Source of the DNA: Arthrobacter sp. KBS0702
GTDB lineage: Bacteria; Actinomycetota; Actinomycetes; Actinomycetales; Micrococcaceae
Length of the DNA stretch: 64,000 nucleotides
Direction: 5' to 3'
NCBI RefSeq assembly: GCF_005937985.2
Contig: NZ_CP042172.1
Coordinates: 2,790,001-2,854,000, forward strand
The notes under the pieces were generated by a model. That model did no database searches. It was not told the origin of the DNA and worked only from the letters and a program-made list of their open reading frames with translations. Below, piece by piece: positions 1 to 11,868 of this stretch; position 1 is the first letter of the stretch; every line of letters starts with the position of its first letter. Both the position numbers and the translations under genes were made by a program.

Positions 1-196
1 ACTTGAGCTCGAGGGTCAGCTTCTTGCCAACCTCCGCGTCTTCTTCCTTCCAGGAGGCGATGAAGCCCTCTGCCTTCAGGATGTCAGCAACGCGTGCCTT
101 GAGCTTGCTGTAAGGCATAGACACGGAATCGTGGTATGCCGAGTTTGCATTGCGCAGACGCGTAAGCATATCTGCGACAGGATCTGTCATAGTCAT
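1..196 (-). CDS. rpsH: 30S ribosomal protein S8, N-terminal part (cut by window edge)
   Basis: The first about 65 residues of S8, a 16S rRNA central-domain binder of the small subunit, are encoded here; the rest lies beyond base 1. The translation begins [20 protein letters not shown], the typical S8 opening. Two ATG codons (196 and 190) are possible; the first gives the MTMTDP form I associate with Arthrobacter. It follows rplE by 81 bases, as in the usual spc operon order rplN-rplX-rplE-(rpsN)-rpsH. No rpsN fits in the gap, so S14 must be encoded elsewhere. Confidence 0.95.
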   Translation of the reverse strand, partial: MTMTDPVADMLTRLRNANSAYHDSVSMPYSKLKARVADILKAEGFIASWKEEDAEVGKKLTLELK

Positions 197-276
197 GTGG
201 GCTCTTGCCCTTCCTCATAACGGTTTCCGCTGCCCTGGCGTCAGAGCCAGCCAGCCGGACCTTCTATGTAGCTAGA

Positions 277-858
277 TTAATCTTCGGTCTTGAACGGGAA
301 GCCAAGCGCCTTGAGCAGCGCGCGGCCTTCGTCGTCGGTCTTGGCAGTGGTCACGACGGTGATGTCCATGCCGCGAACGCGGTCAATGGAATCCTGGTCG
401 ATCTCGTGGAACATAACCTGCTCGGTCAGACCGAAGGTGTAGTTGCCGTTGCCGTCGAACTGCTTGCCGCTGAGACCCCGGAAGTCGCGGATACGCGGCA
501 GTGCCAGCGTGACCAGACGGTCCAGGAATTCCCACATACGGTCGCCACGCAGAGTTGCGTGCGCACCGATCGGCATGCCTTCGCGCAGCTTGAACTGTGC
601 GATCGACTTGCGGGCCTTGGTTACCTGCGGCTTCTGGCCGGTGATCAGGGTCAGATCGCGGACAGCGCCGTCGATCAGCTTGGAGTCCTTGGCGGCATCT
701 CCAACACCCATGTTCACAACGACCTTCACCAGACGGGGAACCTGGTTGACGTTCTCGTACTTGAATTCCTCAACGAGCGCGCTCTTGATGGAATCCGCGT
801 ACTTGGTCTTCAGACGAGGAACGATCTTGCTTGCCGGAGTCTCGAGAGTCTCAGTCAT
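277..858 (-). CDS. rplE: 50S ribosomal protein L5
   Basis: A 193-residue L5, the 5S rRNA-binding protein of the large-subunit central protuberance. Recognisable segments are [19 protein letters not shown] near residue 50, [21 protein letters not shown] near residue 75 and the C-terminal [17 protein letters not shown]. Length is normal for actinobacteria. Its start codon shares one base with the rplX stop, so the pair is translationally coupled within the spc operon. Confidence 0.98.
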   Translation of the reverse strand: MTETLETPASKIVPRLKTKYADSIKSALVEEFKYENVNQVPRLVKVVVNMGVGDAAKDSKLIDGAVRDLTLITGQKPQVTKARKSIAQFKLREGMPIGAHATLRGDRMWEFLDRLVTLALPRIRDFRGLSGKQFDGNGNYTFGLTEQVMFHEIDQDSIDRVRGMDITVVTTAKTDDEGRALLKALGFPFKTED

Positions 859-1217
859 TAGATGTCCTTCCCTGAGCTCTTGGCCACGCGGACGCGCACT
901 TCACGCTTCACGCCATCGCGCTCAACGGTCTCGGTGCGGAAACCGACGCGGGTGGGCTTCTTGGTGGAGGGGTCAACCAGGGCCACGTTGGAGATGTGGA
1001 TTGAAGCCTCAACGACCTCGATGCCACCGGTCTTGGTGCCGCGCTGCGACTGACCGACCTTGGTGTGCTTGGTTACGCGGTTAATGCCTTCAACCAACAC
1101 GCGGTTGGTCTCCGGGAATACGCGCAGAACCTTGCCCTGCTTGCCACGGTCGCCGCCGCGCTCAGCCTTGGCGCCAGTGATGACCTGAACGAGGTCACCC
1201 TTTTTGATCTTAGCCAT
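858..1217 (-). CDS. rplX: 50S ribosomal protein L24
   Basis: A 119-residue L24, an early 23S rRNA assembly initiator. The N-terminal KOW-type segment is visible as [20 protein letters not shown] followed by [12 protein letters not shown]. It lies three bases downstream of rplN and overlaps rplE by one base, in the standard spc operon order. Length is normal for the family. Confidence 0.98.
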   Translation of the reverse strand: MAKIKKGDLVQVITGAKAERGGDRGKQGKVLRVFPETNRVLVEGINRVTKHTKVGQSQRGTKTGGIEVVEASIHISNVALVDPSTKKPTRVGFRTETVERDGVKREVRVRVAKSSGKDI

Positions 1218-1220
1218 GGA

Positions 1221-1589
1221 CTAGAGCACCTCCGGAGCCAGAGAAACGATCTTCATGAACTTCTTGTCGCGAAGTTCACGACCAACCGGTCCGAAGATAC
1301 GGGTACCACGGGGGTCACCGTCGTTCTTCAGGATCACAGCTGCGTTCTCGTCAAACTTGATGTAGGAACCATCCGCACGGCGGCGTTCCTTCTTGGTACG
1401 GACGATGACAGCCTTGACGACGTCGCCCTTCTTTACGTTGCCGCCCGGAATTGCGTCCTTGACGGTAGCGACGATCACGTCGCCAATGCCTGCGTAGCGA
1501 CGGCCAGATCCACCGAGAACGCGAATGGTAAGGATTTCCTTAGCACCCGTGTTGTCGGCGACCTTGAGTCGCGACTCCTGCTGAATCAC
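1221..1589 (-). CDS. rplN: 50S ribosomal protein L14, first gene of the spc operon
   Basis: A 122-residue L14, located at the subunit interface. It begins [20 protein letters not shown], the family signature, from a GTG codon at 1589. A strong AAGGAG ribosome binding site lies seven bases upstream (about 1596-1601 on the minus strand). It is the first gene after the S10/spc spacer, which here is about 3 kb because of an IS21 insertion, so it must be served by a promoter in the 1590-2242 stretch or by one in the IS. I could not pick out a convincing -35/-10 pair. Confidence 0.97.
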   Translation of the reverse strand: MIQQESRLKVADNTGAKEILTIRVLGGSGRRYAGIGDVIVATVKDAIPGGNVKKGDVVKAVIVRTKKERRRADGSYIKFDENAAVILKNDGDPRGTRIFGPVGRELRDKKFMKIVSLAPEVL

Positions 1590-1888
1590 TATTTACTCCT
1601 TGCGTCGCGCCGGTTCTCAGACCGAAAATCGTCCTACGGAATGAGCCTTGCGGAACGGTTGATCGGGGTGTCTCTTGACCTGCCTGGATTTTGCCAGACC
1701 AGGCCTAAACGCCCGTGCCAAAAACAGTTGCTTCCCGGGCACGCGAGGCGCGAGGGGGCACTATGCCGTGGCACGATTGTTTACGAGGTTGACGATGACG
1801 CACGAAAGGCGCCATACAAACTCAAAATCTTAGCACGTTTCCGCCACATCCCCATATCACAGCTTCCCGCCCCCGCCCCACCCAAAAA
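1590..1888. other. Spacer upstream of rplN, probable spc promoter region
   Basis: No coding region is supported here. The stretch is less GC-rich than its surroundings (for example 1810-1840) and must hold the rplN leader and probably the spc promoter reading on the minus strand. A TAAGAT hexamer (minus, 1832-1827) could be a -10 box, but no matching -35 is visible at 16-18 bases, so the promoter itself is not called. Confidence 0.4.
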
Positions 1889-2038
1889 GCGCGAACGGAC
1901 ACTTGAGGCCCGCCCGCCGGCTCCGCTCCCCCACCCCGCCCAAAGCGCGAACGGACACTTGAGGCCCGCGAAAGCGCCCCGCCGGGGCGCGAAGTGTACG
2001 TTCGCGCCCGCGTTTAGGCGCGAAGTGTGCGTTCGCGC
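1889..2038. repeat. Short palindromic repeat block A (four units)
   Basis: Four copies of a 16-21 bp unit related to GCGCGAACGNACACTT occur here. Two are in plus orientation (1889-1913 and 1945-1969, each extended by GAGGCCCGC) and two are inverted (1987-2007 and 2018-2038, core AAGTGTACGTTCGCGC or AAGTGTGCGTTCGCGC). The opposed units can form hairpins. A second block with the same units lies at 4459-4552 on the other side of the insertion sequence. Unit architecture resembles REP/BIME elements, but the family is unknown to me. Confidence 0.85.
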
Positions 2039-2237
2039 GGGGGGGGTCTAGGAACTCGTCGGCGGGGAACGCCCGACGTCGTCACTGACGACAGCCTTTG
2101 TCCCATCTTCCGCCGCTCTCCCGCACAAACCCGGCCTGCCGGCGTTGTGCCAATGCCAAGACCCTGCACGGCGTGACGCGCAAGGGATGCTGCAGGGCGG
2201 GGAGAGTCGGGAACGGGGGTTCGGCGGAGATTCCTTC

Positions 2238-2242
2238 GCAGG
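2238..2242. repeat. Target-site duplication, left copy (GCAGG)
   Basis: GCAGG abuts the left terminus of the IS21 element and recurs immediately outside the right terminus (4385-4389). Five base pairs is within the 4-8 bp range known for IS21-family insertions. Identical copies indicate a fairly recent or undisturbed insertion. Confidence 0.85.
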
Positions 2243-2293
2243 TGTCAGCGATGGTCGAAAAGTGAGCCATTTCGTGGGTGGAAAAGTGAGCCA
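2243..2293. repeat. IS21 left terminal repeats (two 24-bp-spaced copies)
   Basis: The copies at 2253-2269 (GGTCGAAAAGTGAGCCA) and 2277-2293 (GGTGGAAAAGTGAGCCA) are directly repeated at a 24-bp pitch. They are the inverted counterparts of the repeats at the right end. In IS21-family elements such repeats are transposase (IstA) binding sites. Confidence 0.85.
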
Positions 2294-2305
2294 CGTTGAC
2301 GTTGG

Positions 2306-4311
<2,006 letters not shown>

Positions 4312-4333
4312 CCACCCAATCGTTTGGAACAGG

Positions 4334-4384
4334 TGGCTCAGTTTTCAACCGTCACAATGGCTCAGTTTTCGACCGTCACCGACA
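4334..4384. repeat. IS21 right terminal repeats (two 24-bp-spaced copies)
   Basis: TGGCTCAGTTTTCAACC (4334-4350) and TGGCTCAGTTTTCGACC (4358-4374) are spaced 24 bp apart and inverted relative to the left-end copies. The element terminates with GACA at 4381-4384, the complement of the TGTC at the left end. Confidence 0.85.
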
Positions 4385-4389
4385 GCAGG
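4385..4389. repeat. Target-site duplication, right copy (GCAGG)
   Basis: Identical to 2238-2242 and directly adjacent to the right IS21 terminus. Confidence 0.85.
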
Positions 4390-4400
4390 GCAGCTGGGCG

Positions 4401-4433
4401 TGGCCTTTTCGAGGATCTCCACCAGGGGCCACC
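4401..4433 (-). pseudogene. Duplicated remnant of the rpsQ 3' end
   Basis: These 33 bases match the true rpsQ tail at 4654-4686 in 31 positions; read on the minus strand they still encode a [14 protein letters not shown] sequence where rpsQ has [11 protein letters not shown]. The stop codon is lost. Across the insertion, 2211-2240 likewise resembles 4605-4635 (the rpsQ terminator arm and downstream bases). The insertion sequence therefore landed in a second, decayed copy of the rpsQ tail region. Confidence 0.7.
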
Positions 4434-4458
4434 AACGACCACAAGTACTCCACCCAAG

Positions 4459-4552
4459 GCGCGAACGGACACTTGAGGCCCGCGAAACGCGCCTCGCCGG
4501 GGCGCGAAGTGTACGTTCGCGCCTCGCCGGGGCGCGAAGTGTACGTTCGCGC
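4459..4552. repeat. Short palindromic repeat block B (three units)
   Basis: One plus-oriented unit (4459-4483, identical to 1945-1969) is followed by two inverted units (4502-4522 and 4532-4552) with core AAGTGTACGTTCGCGC. The latter two lie in a perfect 30-bp tandem repeat (4493-4522 and 4523-4552). It is the counterpart of block A on the other side of the insertion sequence and lies just downstream of the S10 operon terminator. Confidence 0.85.
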
Positions 4553-4583
4553 GGAGGTGTGGGCGTCTCCGTCCGGGAACGAG

Positions 4584-4617
4584 GAAACCCCCGCTCCCAG
4601 AAGAGAACGGGGGTTTC
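4584..4617 (-). terminator. Terminator of the S10 operon
   Basis: A perfect 10-bp stem GAAACCCCCG / CGGGGGTTTC (4584-4593 and 4608-4617) starts 33 bases past the rpsQ stop. The run of T residues is short, but position and stability fit an intrinsic terminator ending the rpsJ-rpsQ transcript before the IS-bearing spacer. Confidence 0.75.
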
Positions 4618-4649
4618 GGCACAGCTTCCCTTGCGGGGTGCTGCAGGTG

Positions 4650-4958
4650 TTACTTGGCCTTCTCGAGGATCTCCACCAGGCGCCACCGCTTGGTAGCGGA
4701 AAGCGGGCGGGTCTCGGCGAGGAGAACCAGGTCGCCGATGCCGGCGCTGTTCTCTTCGTCGTGTGCCTTGATCTTCGTGTTGCGGCGCATAACCTTGCCG
4801 TAGAGGGCGTGCTTCACGCGGTCCTCGACCTGGACAACGATGGTCTTCTCCATCTTGTCCGAGACCACGTAGCCGCGCTTCGTCTTACGGTAACCGCGCT
4901 CGTCAGCCTTGGCTGCGTCGGAAACAGTTTCCGTCACGTTCTCGTCCTTTTCACTCAC
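4650..4958 (-). CDS. rpsQ: 30S ribosomal protein S17, last gene of the S10 operon
   Basis: A 102-residue S17, a 16S 5'-domain binder. The OB-fold core is seen in [20 protein letters not shown] and the C-terminal [21 protein letters not shown]. The N-terminal extension of about 25 charged residues is common in actinobacteria. It overlaps rpmC by four bases (ATGA) and is followed by a hairpin terminator. A degenerate copy of its last 33 bases lies at 4401-4433. Confidence 0.98.
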   Translation of the reverse strand: MSEKDENVTETVSDAAKADERGYRKTKRGYVVSDKMEKTIVVQVEDRVKHALYGKVMRRNTKIKAHDEENSAGIGDLVLLAETRPLSATKRWRLVEILEKAK

Positions 4959-5284
4959 TTGGCATCCTCCTCGGTCTCAACCGTTTCAGCCGTGTCAGCC
5001 TTCTTGGTCGAAGCCTTCTTGGACTTCTTCTCTTCCTTGGCTTCCACAACCGGTGCGGCGACCTCGGCACGAATGCCCAGCTCGCGCTCACGGAGAACGG
5101 TGTAGATGCGTGCGATGTCCTTCTTTACCGCGCGCAGACGACCGTGGTTCTCCAGCTGGCCGGTGGCGGACTGGAAACGCAGGTTGAACAGCTCTTCCTT
5201 GGCCTTGCGGAGTTCTTCAACGAGACGCTCGTTGTCGAAACCGTCCAGCTGTGCGGATGCAAGTTCCTTGGATCCTACTGCCAT
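4955..5284 (-). CDS. rpmC: 50S ribosomal protein L29 with acidic/lysine-rich C-terminal tail
   Basis: A 109-residue L29, which sits at the nascent-chain exit tunnel. Residues about 10-70 form the conserved helical hairpin ([20 protein letters not shown], then [19 protein letters not shown]). From about residue 75 a low-complexity tail rich in K, E, T and A extends the protein about 35 residues beyond the classical L29. I regard this as a genus-level feature, not an error, because the frame is open and couples to rpsQ by a four-base overlap. Confidence 0.97.
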   Translation of the reverse strand: MAVGSKELASAQLDGFDNERLVEELRKAKEELFNLRFQSATGQLENHGRLRAVKKDIARIYTVLRERELGIRAEVAAPVVEAKEEKKSKKASTKKADTAETVETEEDAK

Positions 5285-5286
5285 TT

Positions 5287-5703
5287 CTACTCACCACCTT
5301 CGCGACGCACAATGCGTGCCTTCAACGGCAGCTTGTGGATTGCCAGGCGCAGGGCCTCGCGAGCTACCTCTTCACTAACACCGGAGAGTTCGAAGAGAAC
5401 CCGGCCCGGCTTGACGTTTGAAACCCACCATTCCGGAGAACCCTTACCGGAACCCATGCGGGTTTCGGCCGGCTTCTTCGTCAGCGGACGGTCCGGGTAG
5501 ATGTTGATCCAGACCTTTCCGCCACGCTTGATGTGGCGGGTCATCGCGATACGGGCAGATTCGATCTGACGGTTGGTGACGTATGCCGGGCTCAGAGCCT
5601 GGATACCCCACTCGCCGAACGAGACCTCGGTGCCGCCCGTGGCAGCGCCGGAACGACCCGGGTGGTGCTGCTTACGGTGCTTTACTCGACGCGGGATAAG
5701 CAT
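5287..5703 (-). CDS. rplP: 50S ribosomal protein L16
   Basis: A 138-residue L16, located near the peptidyl-transferase centre and A-site tRNA. It begins [19 protein letters not shown] and contains [20 protein letters not shown] and the [11 protein letters not shown] motif typical of the family. It lies two bases upstream of rpmC and directly abuts rpsC. Length is normal. Confidence 0.98.
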   Translation of the reverse strand: MLIPRRVKHRKQHHPGRSGAATGGTEVSFGEWGIQALSPAYVTNRQIESARIAMTRHIKRGGKVWINIYPDRPLTKKPAETRMGSGKGSPEWWVSNVKPGRVLFELSGVSEEVAREALRLAIHKLPLKARIVRREGGE

Positions 5704-6537
5704 TTAAGCCTGTCCTCCTTCTACTGCCGGTGCAGCTGCTTCAACAGCCGGAGCTTCGGCAGCAGCAGGTGCAGCCTCGGCCGGGCGGTCGTTACGACGA
5801 CGGCGGTCACCACGGTCAGCGCCACCCGGGCGGCCCGGACGATCGCCGGCACCGCGGCCGCGGGACGGAGCAGCAGCTGCCTGCTGAGCCAGTTCCTTGG
5901 CGGTGACGTCACCCTTGTAGATCCAGACCTTCACGCCGATGCGGCCGAAGGTGGTCTTGGCCTCGTAGAAGCCGTAGTCGATGTTCGCGCGGAGGGTGTG
6001 CAGGGGCACACGGCCTTCGCGGTAGAACTCCGAGCGGGACATTTCTGCGCCACCCAGTCGACCCGAGCAAGCGATCCGGATGCCCTTGGCACCGGCGCGC
6101 TGTGCGGACTGCATTGCCTTCTTCATCGCGCGGCGGAAAGCCACGCGGGAAGTCAGCTGCTCTGCAACGCCCTGGGCAACAAGCTGGGCTTCCATCTCGG
6201 GGTTCTTGACCTCGAGGATGTTCAGCTGGACCTGCTTGCCGGTGAGCTTTTCGAGCTCGCCGCGGATGCGGTCTGCCTCGGCGCCGCGGCGGCCGATCAC
6301 GATGCCCGGACGTGCCGTGTGGATATCCACGCGGACACGGTCGCGGGTGCGCTCGATCTCAACCTTGGCGATGCCGGCGCGCTCCATGCCCGTGGACATG
6401 AGCTGGCGGATGCGGATGTCTTCGCGAACGAAGTCCTTGTACCGCTGGCCGGCCTTGGTGCTGTCGGCGAACCAGTGCGATACGTGATCGGTGGTGATAC
6501 CGAGTCGGAACCCGTGCGGGTTAACTTTCTGTCCCAC
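5704..6537 (-). CDS. rpsC: 30S ribosomal protein S3
   Basis: A 277-residue S3, part of the mRNA entry-tunnel helicase. [20 protein letters not shown] opens the protein; a KH domain ([20 protein letters not shown]) lies at about residues 75-100, and the C-terminal S3 domain contains [11 protein letters not shown]. From about residue 215 a tail rich in A, P, R and D follows, as in other actinobacterial S3 proteins. It directly abuts both rplP and rplV. Confidence 0.98.
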   Translation of the reverse strand: MGQKVNPHGFRLGITTDHVSHWFADSTKAGQRYKDFVREDIRIRQLMSTGMERAGIAKVEIERTRDRVRVDIHTARPGIVIGRRGAEADRIRGELEKLTGKQVQLNILEVKNPEMEAQLVAQGVAEQLTSRVAFRRAMKKAMQSAQRAGAKGIRIACSGRLGGAEMSRSEFYREGRVPLHTLRANIDYGFYEAKTTFGRIGVKVWIYKGDVTAKELAQQAAAAPSRGRGAGDRPGRPGGADRGDRRRRNDRPAEAAPAAAEAPAVEAAAPAVEGGQA

Positions 6538-6903
6538 TTAGCGAGCCTCCTCTTTCTCCGGGGTAGCGACTACCACGGTGATGTGGCTCGTGCGCTTCTT
6601 GATCTGAAATGCACGACCCTGGGCACGCGGCTGGAACCGCTTCATGGTCGGGCCTTCATCAACAAACGCTTCGCTGATGATGAGGTCACCTTCGTCAAAC
6701 GCCACGCCGTCGCGGTCCGCGAGGACCCGGGCGTTGGAGATTGCCGACTGAACTACCTTGAATACCGGCTCAGAAGCTGCCTGCGGGGCAAACTTCAGAA
6801 TTGCCAGAGCCTCGTTCGCTTGCTTACCACGAACAAGGTTGACGACGCGCCGGGCCTTCATAGGCGTTACGCGGATGTGACGCGCAATTGCCTTGGCTTC
6901 CAT
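6538..6903 (-). CDS. rplV: 50S ribosomal protein L22
   Basis: A 121-residue L22, whose loop lines the exit tunnel near the macrolide site. It contains [19 protein letters not shown] at the start and the hairpin region [20 protein letters not shown], with no insertion or deletion in the loop that would suggest macrolide resistance. It abuts rpsC and follows rpsS by 38 bases. Confidence 0.98.
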   Translation of the reverse strand: MEAKAIARHIRVTPMKARRVVNLVRGKQANEALAILKFAPQAASEPVFKVVQSAISNARVLADRDGVAFDEGDLIISEAFVDEGPTMKRFQPRAQGRAFQIKKRTSHITVVVATPEKEEAR

Positions 6904-6941
6904 TGCTTTCCTTCTCTCGTCTTTGACGTAAGTGCAGGCGC

Positions 6942-7223
6942 CTAGCGGCGCTTGCCCTTACGGTCGTCCTTGACATGGCCGCGGAATGTCCGCGTGGGAG
7001 CGAATTCGCCGAGCTTGTGCCCGACCATCGACTCAGTGACAAACACCGGGATGTGCTTGCGTCCGTCGTGCACGGCGATCGTGTGGCCGAGCATGTCGGG
7101 GACGATCATCGAACGGCGGGACCAGGTCTTGATGACGTTCTTGGTGCCCTTTTCGTTTTCCCTGGCTACCTTCACAAAGAGGTGCTGGTCAACGAAAGGA
7201 CCTTTTTTCAGGCTGCGTGGCAT
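6942..7223 (-). CDS. rpsS: 30S ribosomal protein S19
   Basis: A 93-residue S19 of the 30S head. It begins [19 protein letters not shown] and contains [20 protein letters not shown] and [15 protein letters not shown], all family hallmarks. Length is normal and it lies 12 bases after rplB in the S10 operon. Confidence 0.98.
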   Translation of the reverse strand: MPRSLKKGPFVDQHLFVKVARENEKGTKNVIKTWSRRSMIVPDMLGHTIAVHDGRKHIPVFVTESMVGHKLGEFAPTRTFRGHVKDDRKGKRR

Positions 7224-7235
7224 GTGTCCAGGCTC

Positions 7236-8075
<840 letters not shown>

Positions 8076-8104
8076 AATTTATTTCCTCGTTAAAGTGGTC
8101 TCCG

Positions 8105-8410
8105 CTACGAGAGCGGACCGCCGAAGATGTCGATAGTGCCTTCTTTGAGGCTCACAATGGCACGCTTGGTGTTCTTGCGGGTACCCCATCCGAATTTGGT
8201 GCGCTTGCGCTTACCGGCACGGTTGATGGTGTTGATCGATTCGACCTTGACGGAGAAAATCTTCTCCACGGCCAGCTTGATCTCGGTCTTGTTCGAGCGG
8301 GGGTCCACCAGGAAGGTGTACTTGCCCTCGTCGATCAGGCCGTAGCTCTTTTCCGAGACGACGGGTGCAAGCACGACGTCGCGCGGGTCTTTGATGGTGG
8401 CTGCGCTCAC
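8105..8410 (-). CDS. rplW: 50S ribosomal protein L23
   Basis: A 101-residue L23, an exit-tunnel protein that docks trigger factor and SRP. Characteristic segments are [20 protein letters not shown] and the loop [20 protein letters not shown]. Its start overlaps the rplD stop by four bases (ATGA), so translation is coupled. Confidence 0.98.
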   Translation of the reverse strand: MSAATIKDPRDVVLAPVVSEKSYGLIDEGKYTFLVDPRSNKTEIKLAVEKIFSVKVESINTINRAGKRKRTKFGWGTRKNTKRAIVSLKEGTIDIFGGPLS

Positions 8411-9027
8411 TTGGCATCCTCCTCGTTCTTTGCAGCCTTGTCAGCAACGAATGCTTCGTAGGCAGCCTTGGTGAAGACTACGTCGTCAGAAACGAGCACG
8501 TCGTAGGTGTTCAGCTGGTCTGCGTACAGAACGTGAACATCCTGGAGGTTGCGCACGGAGAGTGCAGCAACATCGTTGGCGCGGTCGATGACAACGAGCA
8601 GGTTCTTGCGCTCGGAGACGCCACGCAGCGTTGCCAGTGCTTCACGGGAAGACGGCTTGGTGCCGGCGACCAGTTCAGCAACGACGTGGATGCGGCCGTT
8701 ACGGGCGCGGTCAGAGAGAGCGCCGCGCAGTGCAGCAGCAATCATCTTCTTGGGGGTGCGCTGGCTGTAGTCACGCGGCGTCGGGCCGTGGACGATGCCA
8801 CCACCGGTCATGTGAGGAGCACGGATGGAACCCTGACGGGCGCGGCCGGTGCCCTTCTGCTTGAACGGCTTGCGACCTGCACCGGAAACCTCGGCGCGGG
8901 TCTTGGTCTTGTGGGTACCCTGGCGAGCAGCAGCGAGCTGTGCAACGACGACCTGGTGCAGCAGCGGCACGTTGGTCTGTACGTCGAAGATCTCTGCGGG
9001 CAGGTCAACCTTGACAGTGCTAGTCAT
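8407..9027 (-). CDS. rplD: 50S ribosomal protein L4
   Basis: A 206-residue L4, the exit-tunnel constriction protein. The extended loop is seen in [20 protein letters not shown] followed by [17 protein letters not shown]. It lies four bases after rplC and overlaps rplW by four bases. No change is seen in the loop that would be expected to alter macrolide binding. Confidence 0.98.
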   Translation of the reverse strand: MTSTVKVDLPAEIFDVQTNVPLLHQVVVAQLAAARQGTHKTKTRAEVSGAGRKPFKQKGTGRARQGSIRAPHMTGGGIVHGPTPRDYSQRTPKKMIAAALRGALSDRARNGRIHVVAELVAGTKPSSREALATLRGVSERKNLLVVIDRANDVAALSVRNLQDVHVLYADQLNTYDVLVSDDVVFTKAAYEAFVADKAAKNEEDAK

Positions 9028-9031
9028 TGAA

Positions 9032-9682
9032 CTAGGCTCCCTTCACGGCGGTGCGTACGAGTACGACCTGGCCGCGGGCGCCGGGGACGGCACCCTTGAT
9101 CAGGAGCAGCGACTTCTCGACGTCAACCGCGTGGACCGTGAGGTTCAGCGTGGTGTGACGAACGGCGCCCATGCGGCCGGCCATTTTCATGCCCTTGAAG
9201 ACGCGGCTCGGGGTGGATGCGCCACCGATGGAACCGGGCTTACGGTGGTTCTTGTGGGCACCGTGGGAAGCTCCAACGCCGTGGAAGCCGTGGCGCTTCA
9301 TAACACCGGCGAAGCCCTTACCCTTGGTGGTGCCAACGACGTCGATCTTCTGGCCGGCTTCGAAGAGCTCAACGGAGAGCTCCTGGCCCAGCTCGTAAGA
9401 GTCAGCATCTGCAGTGCGCAGTTCTACGACGTGACGGCGAGGCGTGACGCCTGCCTTTTCAAAGTGACCAGCCAGCGGCTTGGTGACCTTGCGGGGATCG
9501 ATCTGGCCGTAGCCGATCTGAACGGCGACGTAGCCATCAGTCTCTGCGTTGCGCAGCTGCGTGATGACGTTCGAGTCAGCCTGGACCACAGTGACGGGGA
9601 TGAGCTTGTTGTTCTCGTCCCAGACCTGGGTCATGCCGAGCTTCGTGCCCAGCAGGCCCTTTACGTTACGGGTTGCGGTCAT
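9032..9682 (-). CDS. rplC: 50S ribosomal protein L3
   Basis: A 216-residue L3. The N-terminal [20 protein letters not shown] and the peptidyl-transferase-directed loop [20 protein letters not shown] are clear. Length is normal. It lies 17 bases after rpsJ, second in the S10 operon. Confidence 0.98.
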   Translation of the reverse strand: MTATRNVKGLLGTKLGMTQVWDENNKLIPVTVVQADSNVITQLRNAETDGYVAVQIGYGQIDPRKVTKPLAGHFEKAGVTPRRHVVELRTADADSYELGQELSVELFEAGQKIDVVGTTKGKGFAGVMKRHGFHGVGASHGAHKNHRKPGSIGGASTPSRVFKGMKMAGRMGAVRHTTLNLTVHAVDVEKSLLLIKGAVPGARGQVVLVRTAVKGA

Positions 9683-9699
9683 AGTCTCTCAGCACCTCC

Positions 9700-10008
9700 C
9701 TACAGCTTGATTTCGATGTTCACGTCGGCCGGCAGGTCGAGACGCATGAGCGAATCAACAGCCTTGGGCGTGGGATCGATGATGTCGATAAGACGCTTGT
9801 GCGTGCGCATTTCAAAGTGCTCGCGGCTGTCCTTGTACTTGTGCGGAGAGCGGATTACGCAGTAAACGTTCTTCTCCGTCGGCAGCGGCACGGGGCCGAC
9901 TACAGTTGCGCCTGCGCGCGTGACCGTCTCAACGATCTTCCGTGCTGAAACGTCAATGACCTCGTGGTCGTATGACTTCAGCCGGATGCGGATTTTTTGT
10001 CCCGCCAT
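9700..10008 (-). CDS. rpsJ: 30S ribosomal protein S10 (NusE), first gene of the S10 operon
   Basis: A 102-residue S10, also a partner of NusB/NusG in antitermination. Family signatures are [40 protein letters not shown] and [20 protein letters not shown]. It heads the eleven-gene block rpsJ-rplC-rplD-rplW-rplB-rpsS-rplV-rpsC-rplP-rpmC-rpsQ, so the S10 promoter must lie in the 10009-10420 spacer. Confidence 0.98.
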
Positions 10009-10420
10009 GTCGCCTGACTCTCTTTCAGTAAATGCTGCTCTGTTTACTTACCTGTTGTGCGGCTGCCGAAGCATTTGAAGTCGTAACTACCACCCGCCGC
10101 ACAAGCTGAATCCGGATGGATCCGGGTTCCTCAACCTGCCGGCGCAACCGACCCCCGCGGTCGGGCGTGTCGCGGTTTGCACGCGTACTCGTCCGCAGTT
10201 CCTTGGGAAGTGGGTTATGTTTGGGCTCTTACTTGGACCCTGGCACCCGGCATTATCCGGATCGGGACGCGAAAGAGCGCTTGAACAACTCATCTAGTAT
10301 GCCGGAATTAATCGGCAGAAGCGAATCAGCGGCTGCCGGCACCCTCCCGGATGCTGGCCGGGCACCCGGGGCAGCCCCCGGTCATTGCCTTCAGCAACGG
10401 TCGATACGAAGATAGGGGGC
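10009..10420. promoter_or_regulatory. Divergent spacer between rpsJ and the GH1 gene
   Basis: About 410 bases with no supported gene. It must hold the S10 operon promoter and leader (minus strand) and the upstream region of the beta-glucosidase (plus strand). A GATAAT hexamer on the minus strand (10257-10252) is a possible -10 box but lacks a recognisable -35. No hairpin characteristic of the E. coli S10 (L4-binding) leader is obvious. Confidence 0.35.
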
Positions 10421-11848
10421 ATGACCGTGCAGGATTCCCCAGCAATCCAGGACCTCGCCGCCCGGCTGCGGCCCGGCTTTATGCTCGGGGTGGCCTCGGC
10501 CGCCTTCCAAATCGAGGGCGCCCTGTCGGCCGGCGGCCGCGGGCCCTCAGGCTGGGACGCCTTTTCCGAAAAGCCCGGCAGCATCCAGGACGGCCACTCC
10601 CCCGCCGTCGCCTGCGACCACTACAACCGCTCGGACGAAGACGTCCGGCTCATGCGCGACCTCGGCATCGATTCCTACCGCTTCTCCATCTCCTGGCCGC
10701 GGATCCAGCCCGACGGTACGGGCCCGCTTAATGCCGAGGGCCTCGATTTTTACGACCGGCTGATCGACCGGCTCCTGGAGGCGGGGATCTCCCCGATGGC
10801 CACGTTGTACCACTGGGACACACCGCTTCCGCTCGAACACCGGGGCGGCTGGATGAACCGCACGACGGCGGAGCGTTTCGCCGAGTACGCCGCCGCCGCC
10901 GGCGCCCGCTTCGGCGACCGGGTGACGCAGTGGGTGACGCTGAACGAGCCCGCCTCCGTCACCCTGAACGGCTACGCCCTGGGCGTGCACGCCCCCGGGC
11001 ATGACCTGCTCTTCGATGCTCTTCCCTCGGTGCACCACCAGCTCCTCGCCCACGGACTGGCCGTGCAGGCGCTGCGTGCCGCCGGGGTCAGCGGCGCCGT
11101 CGGCGTCACCAACCTGCACTCCCCCGTCCGCCCCGCCTCGGGAGCACCCACGGACCGGCTGCTGGCCAAGGTGTTCGATCTGGCGCTGAACCGTATTTAC
11201 GCCGACCCGATCCTGCTCGGGAGCTACCCGAAGCCGCCGCTGCTGGCCCGCCCGTGGTTCCGGTCCCTCGGCAAAATCCCGGACGCGGACCTGCGCGACA
11301 TCCACCAGCCGCTGGACTTCTACGGGCTGAACTACTACTACCCGGTGAAGGTCGCCACCGGCCGCGGGCCCGCGGACAGCCCGGTGGGCCCGGCGGAGGC
11401 GATGATGCGCCTGCCGTTCCATATGGCGGCCTTCCCGGAGTACGGGACCACCGGCTTTGGCTGGCCGGTCGCGCCCGATCACCTGGGGCCGCTGCTGCGG
11501 GAGATGAAGGACCGCTACGGCGCAGCGCTGCCCCCGCTCTACATCACGGAGAGCGGTGCCAGCTTCCCCGAACCGGACCATGTGGACGGGCCGATTCCGG
11601 ACACGGGCCGGATCAACTACCTCGCCGACCATCTGGGCCATGCCCTGGCCGCGACCGCCCCAGGCGGCATTGCCGACGACGTCGAACTCCTCGGCTACTA
11701 CGTCTGGACCCTGATGGACAACTTCGAATGGGCGGCCGGCTACTCCCAGCGCTTCGGCCTGGTCCATGTCGATTTCGAGACCCAGGAGCGGACCCCCAAG
11801 GAGTCGTTCTACTGGTACCAGGCGCTCAGCCGGGCCAGGCGGCCCTAA
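10421..11848 (+). CDS. GH1 family beta-glucosidase
   Basis: A 475-residue glycoside hydrolase family 1 enzyme that hydrolyses beta-glucosides. The acid/base glutamate is E176 in TLNEPAS and the nucleophile E377 in ITESGAS (the family consensus is ITENG, so one residue differs). ASAAFQIEGA near the start, FYGLNYY and the C-terminal NFEWAAGYSQRFGLVHVDF are further GH1 hallmarks. There is no signal peptide, so it is probably cytoplasmic and works on imported oligosaccharides. The ATG at 10421 is chosen over an upstream in-frame TTG (10385) because it begins at the normal family N-terminus. No transporter or regulator gene is adjacent. Confidence 0.93.
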   Translation: MTVQDSPAIQDLAARLRPGFMLGVASAAFQIEGALSAGGRGPSGWDAFSEKPGSIQDGHSPAVACDHYNRSDEDVRLMRDLGIDSYRFSISWPRIQPDGTGPLNAEGLDFYDRLIDRLLEAGISPMATLYHWDTPLPLEHRGGWMNRTTAERFAEYAAAAGARFGDRVTQWVTLNEPASVTLNGYALGVHAPGHDLLFDALPSVHHQLLAHGLAVQALRAAGVSGAVGVTNLHSPVRPASGAPTDRLLAKVFDLALNRIYADPILLGSYPKPPLLARPWFRSLGKIPDADLRDIHQPLDFYGLNYYYPVKVATGRGPADSPVGPAEAMMRLPFHMAAFPEYGTTGFGWPVAPDHLGPLLREMKDRYGAALPPLYITESGASFPEPDHVDGPIPDTGRINYLADHLGHALAATAPGGIADDVELLGYYVWTLMDNFEWAAGYSQRFGLVHVDFETQERTPKESFYWYQALSRARRP

Positions 11849-11868
11849 GCAGGTACCGGCCCCCGGCT

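Noticed and set aside
2082..2294. 70-codon minus-strand frame at the left end of the IS
   Set aside because: It begins in the IS terminal repeats and ends in the spacer; there is no ribosome binding site or homology, and its MAHFSTHEMAHFST start is simply the translated terminal repeats.
4345..4686. Minus-strand frames within the repeat spacer (4345-4686)
   Set aside because: They are produced by the palindromic repeats and by the duplicated rpsQ tail; they have no ribosome binding site and repeat-derived composition.
10385..10420. Upstream TTG start for the GH1 gene
   Set aside because: It would add 12 residues before the normal family N-terminus without a better ribosome binding site, so the ATG at 10421 is preferred.
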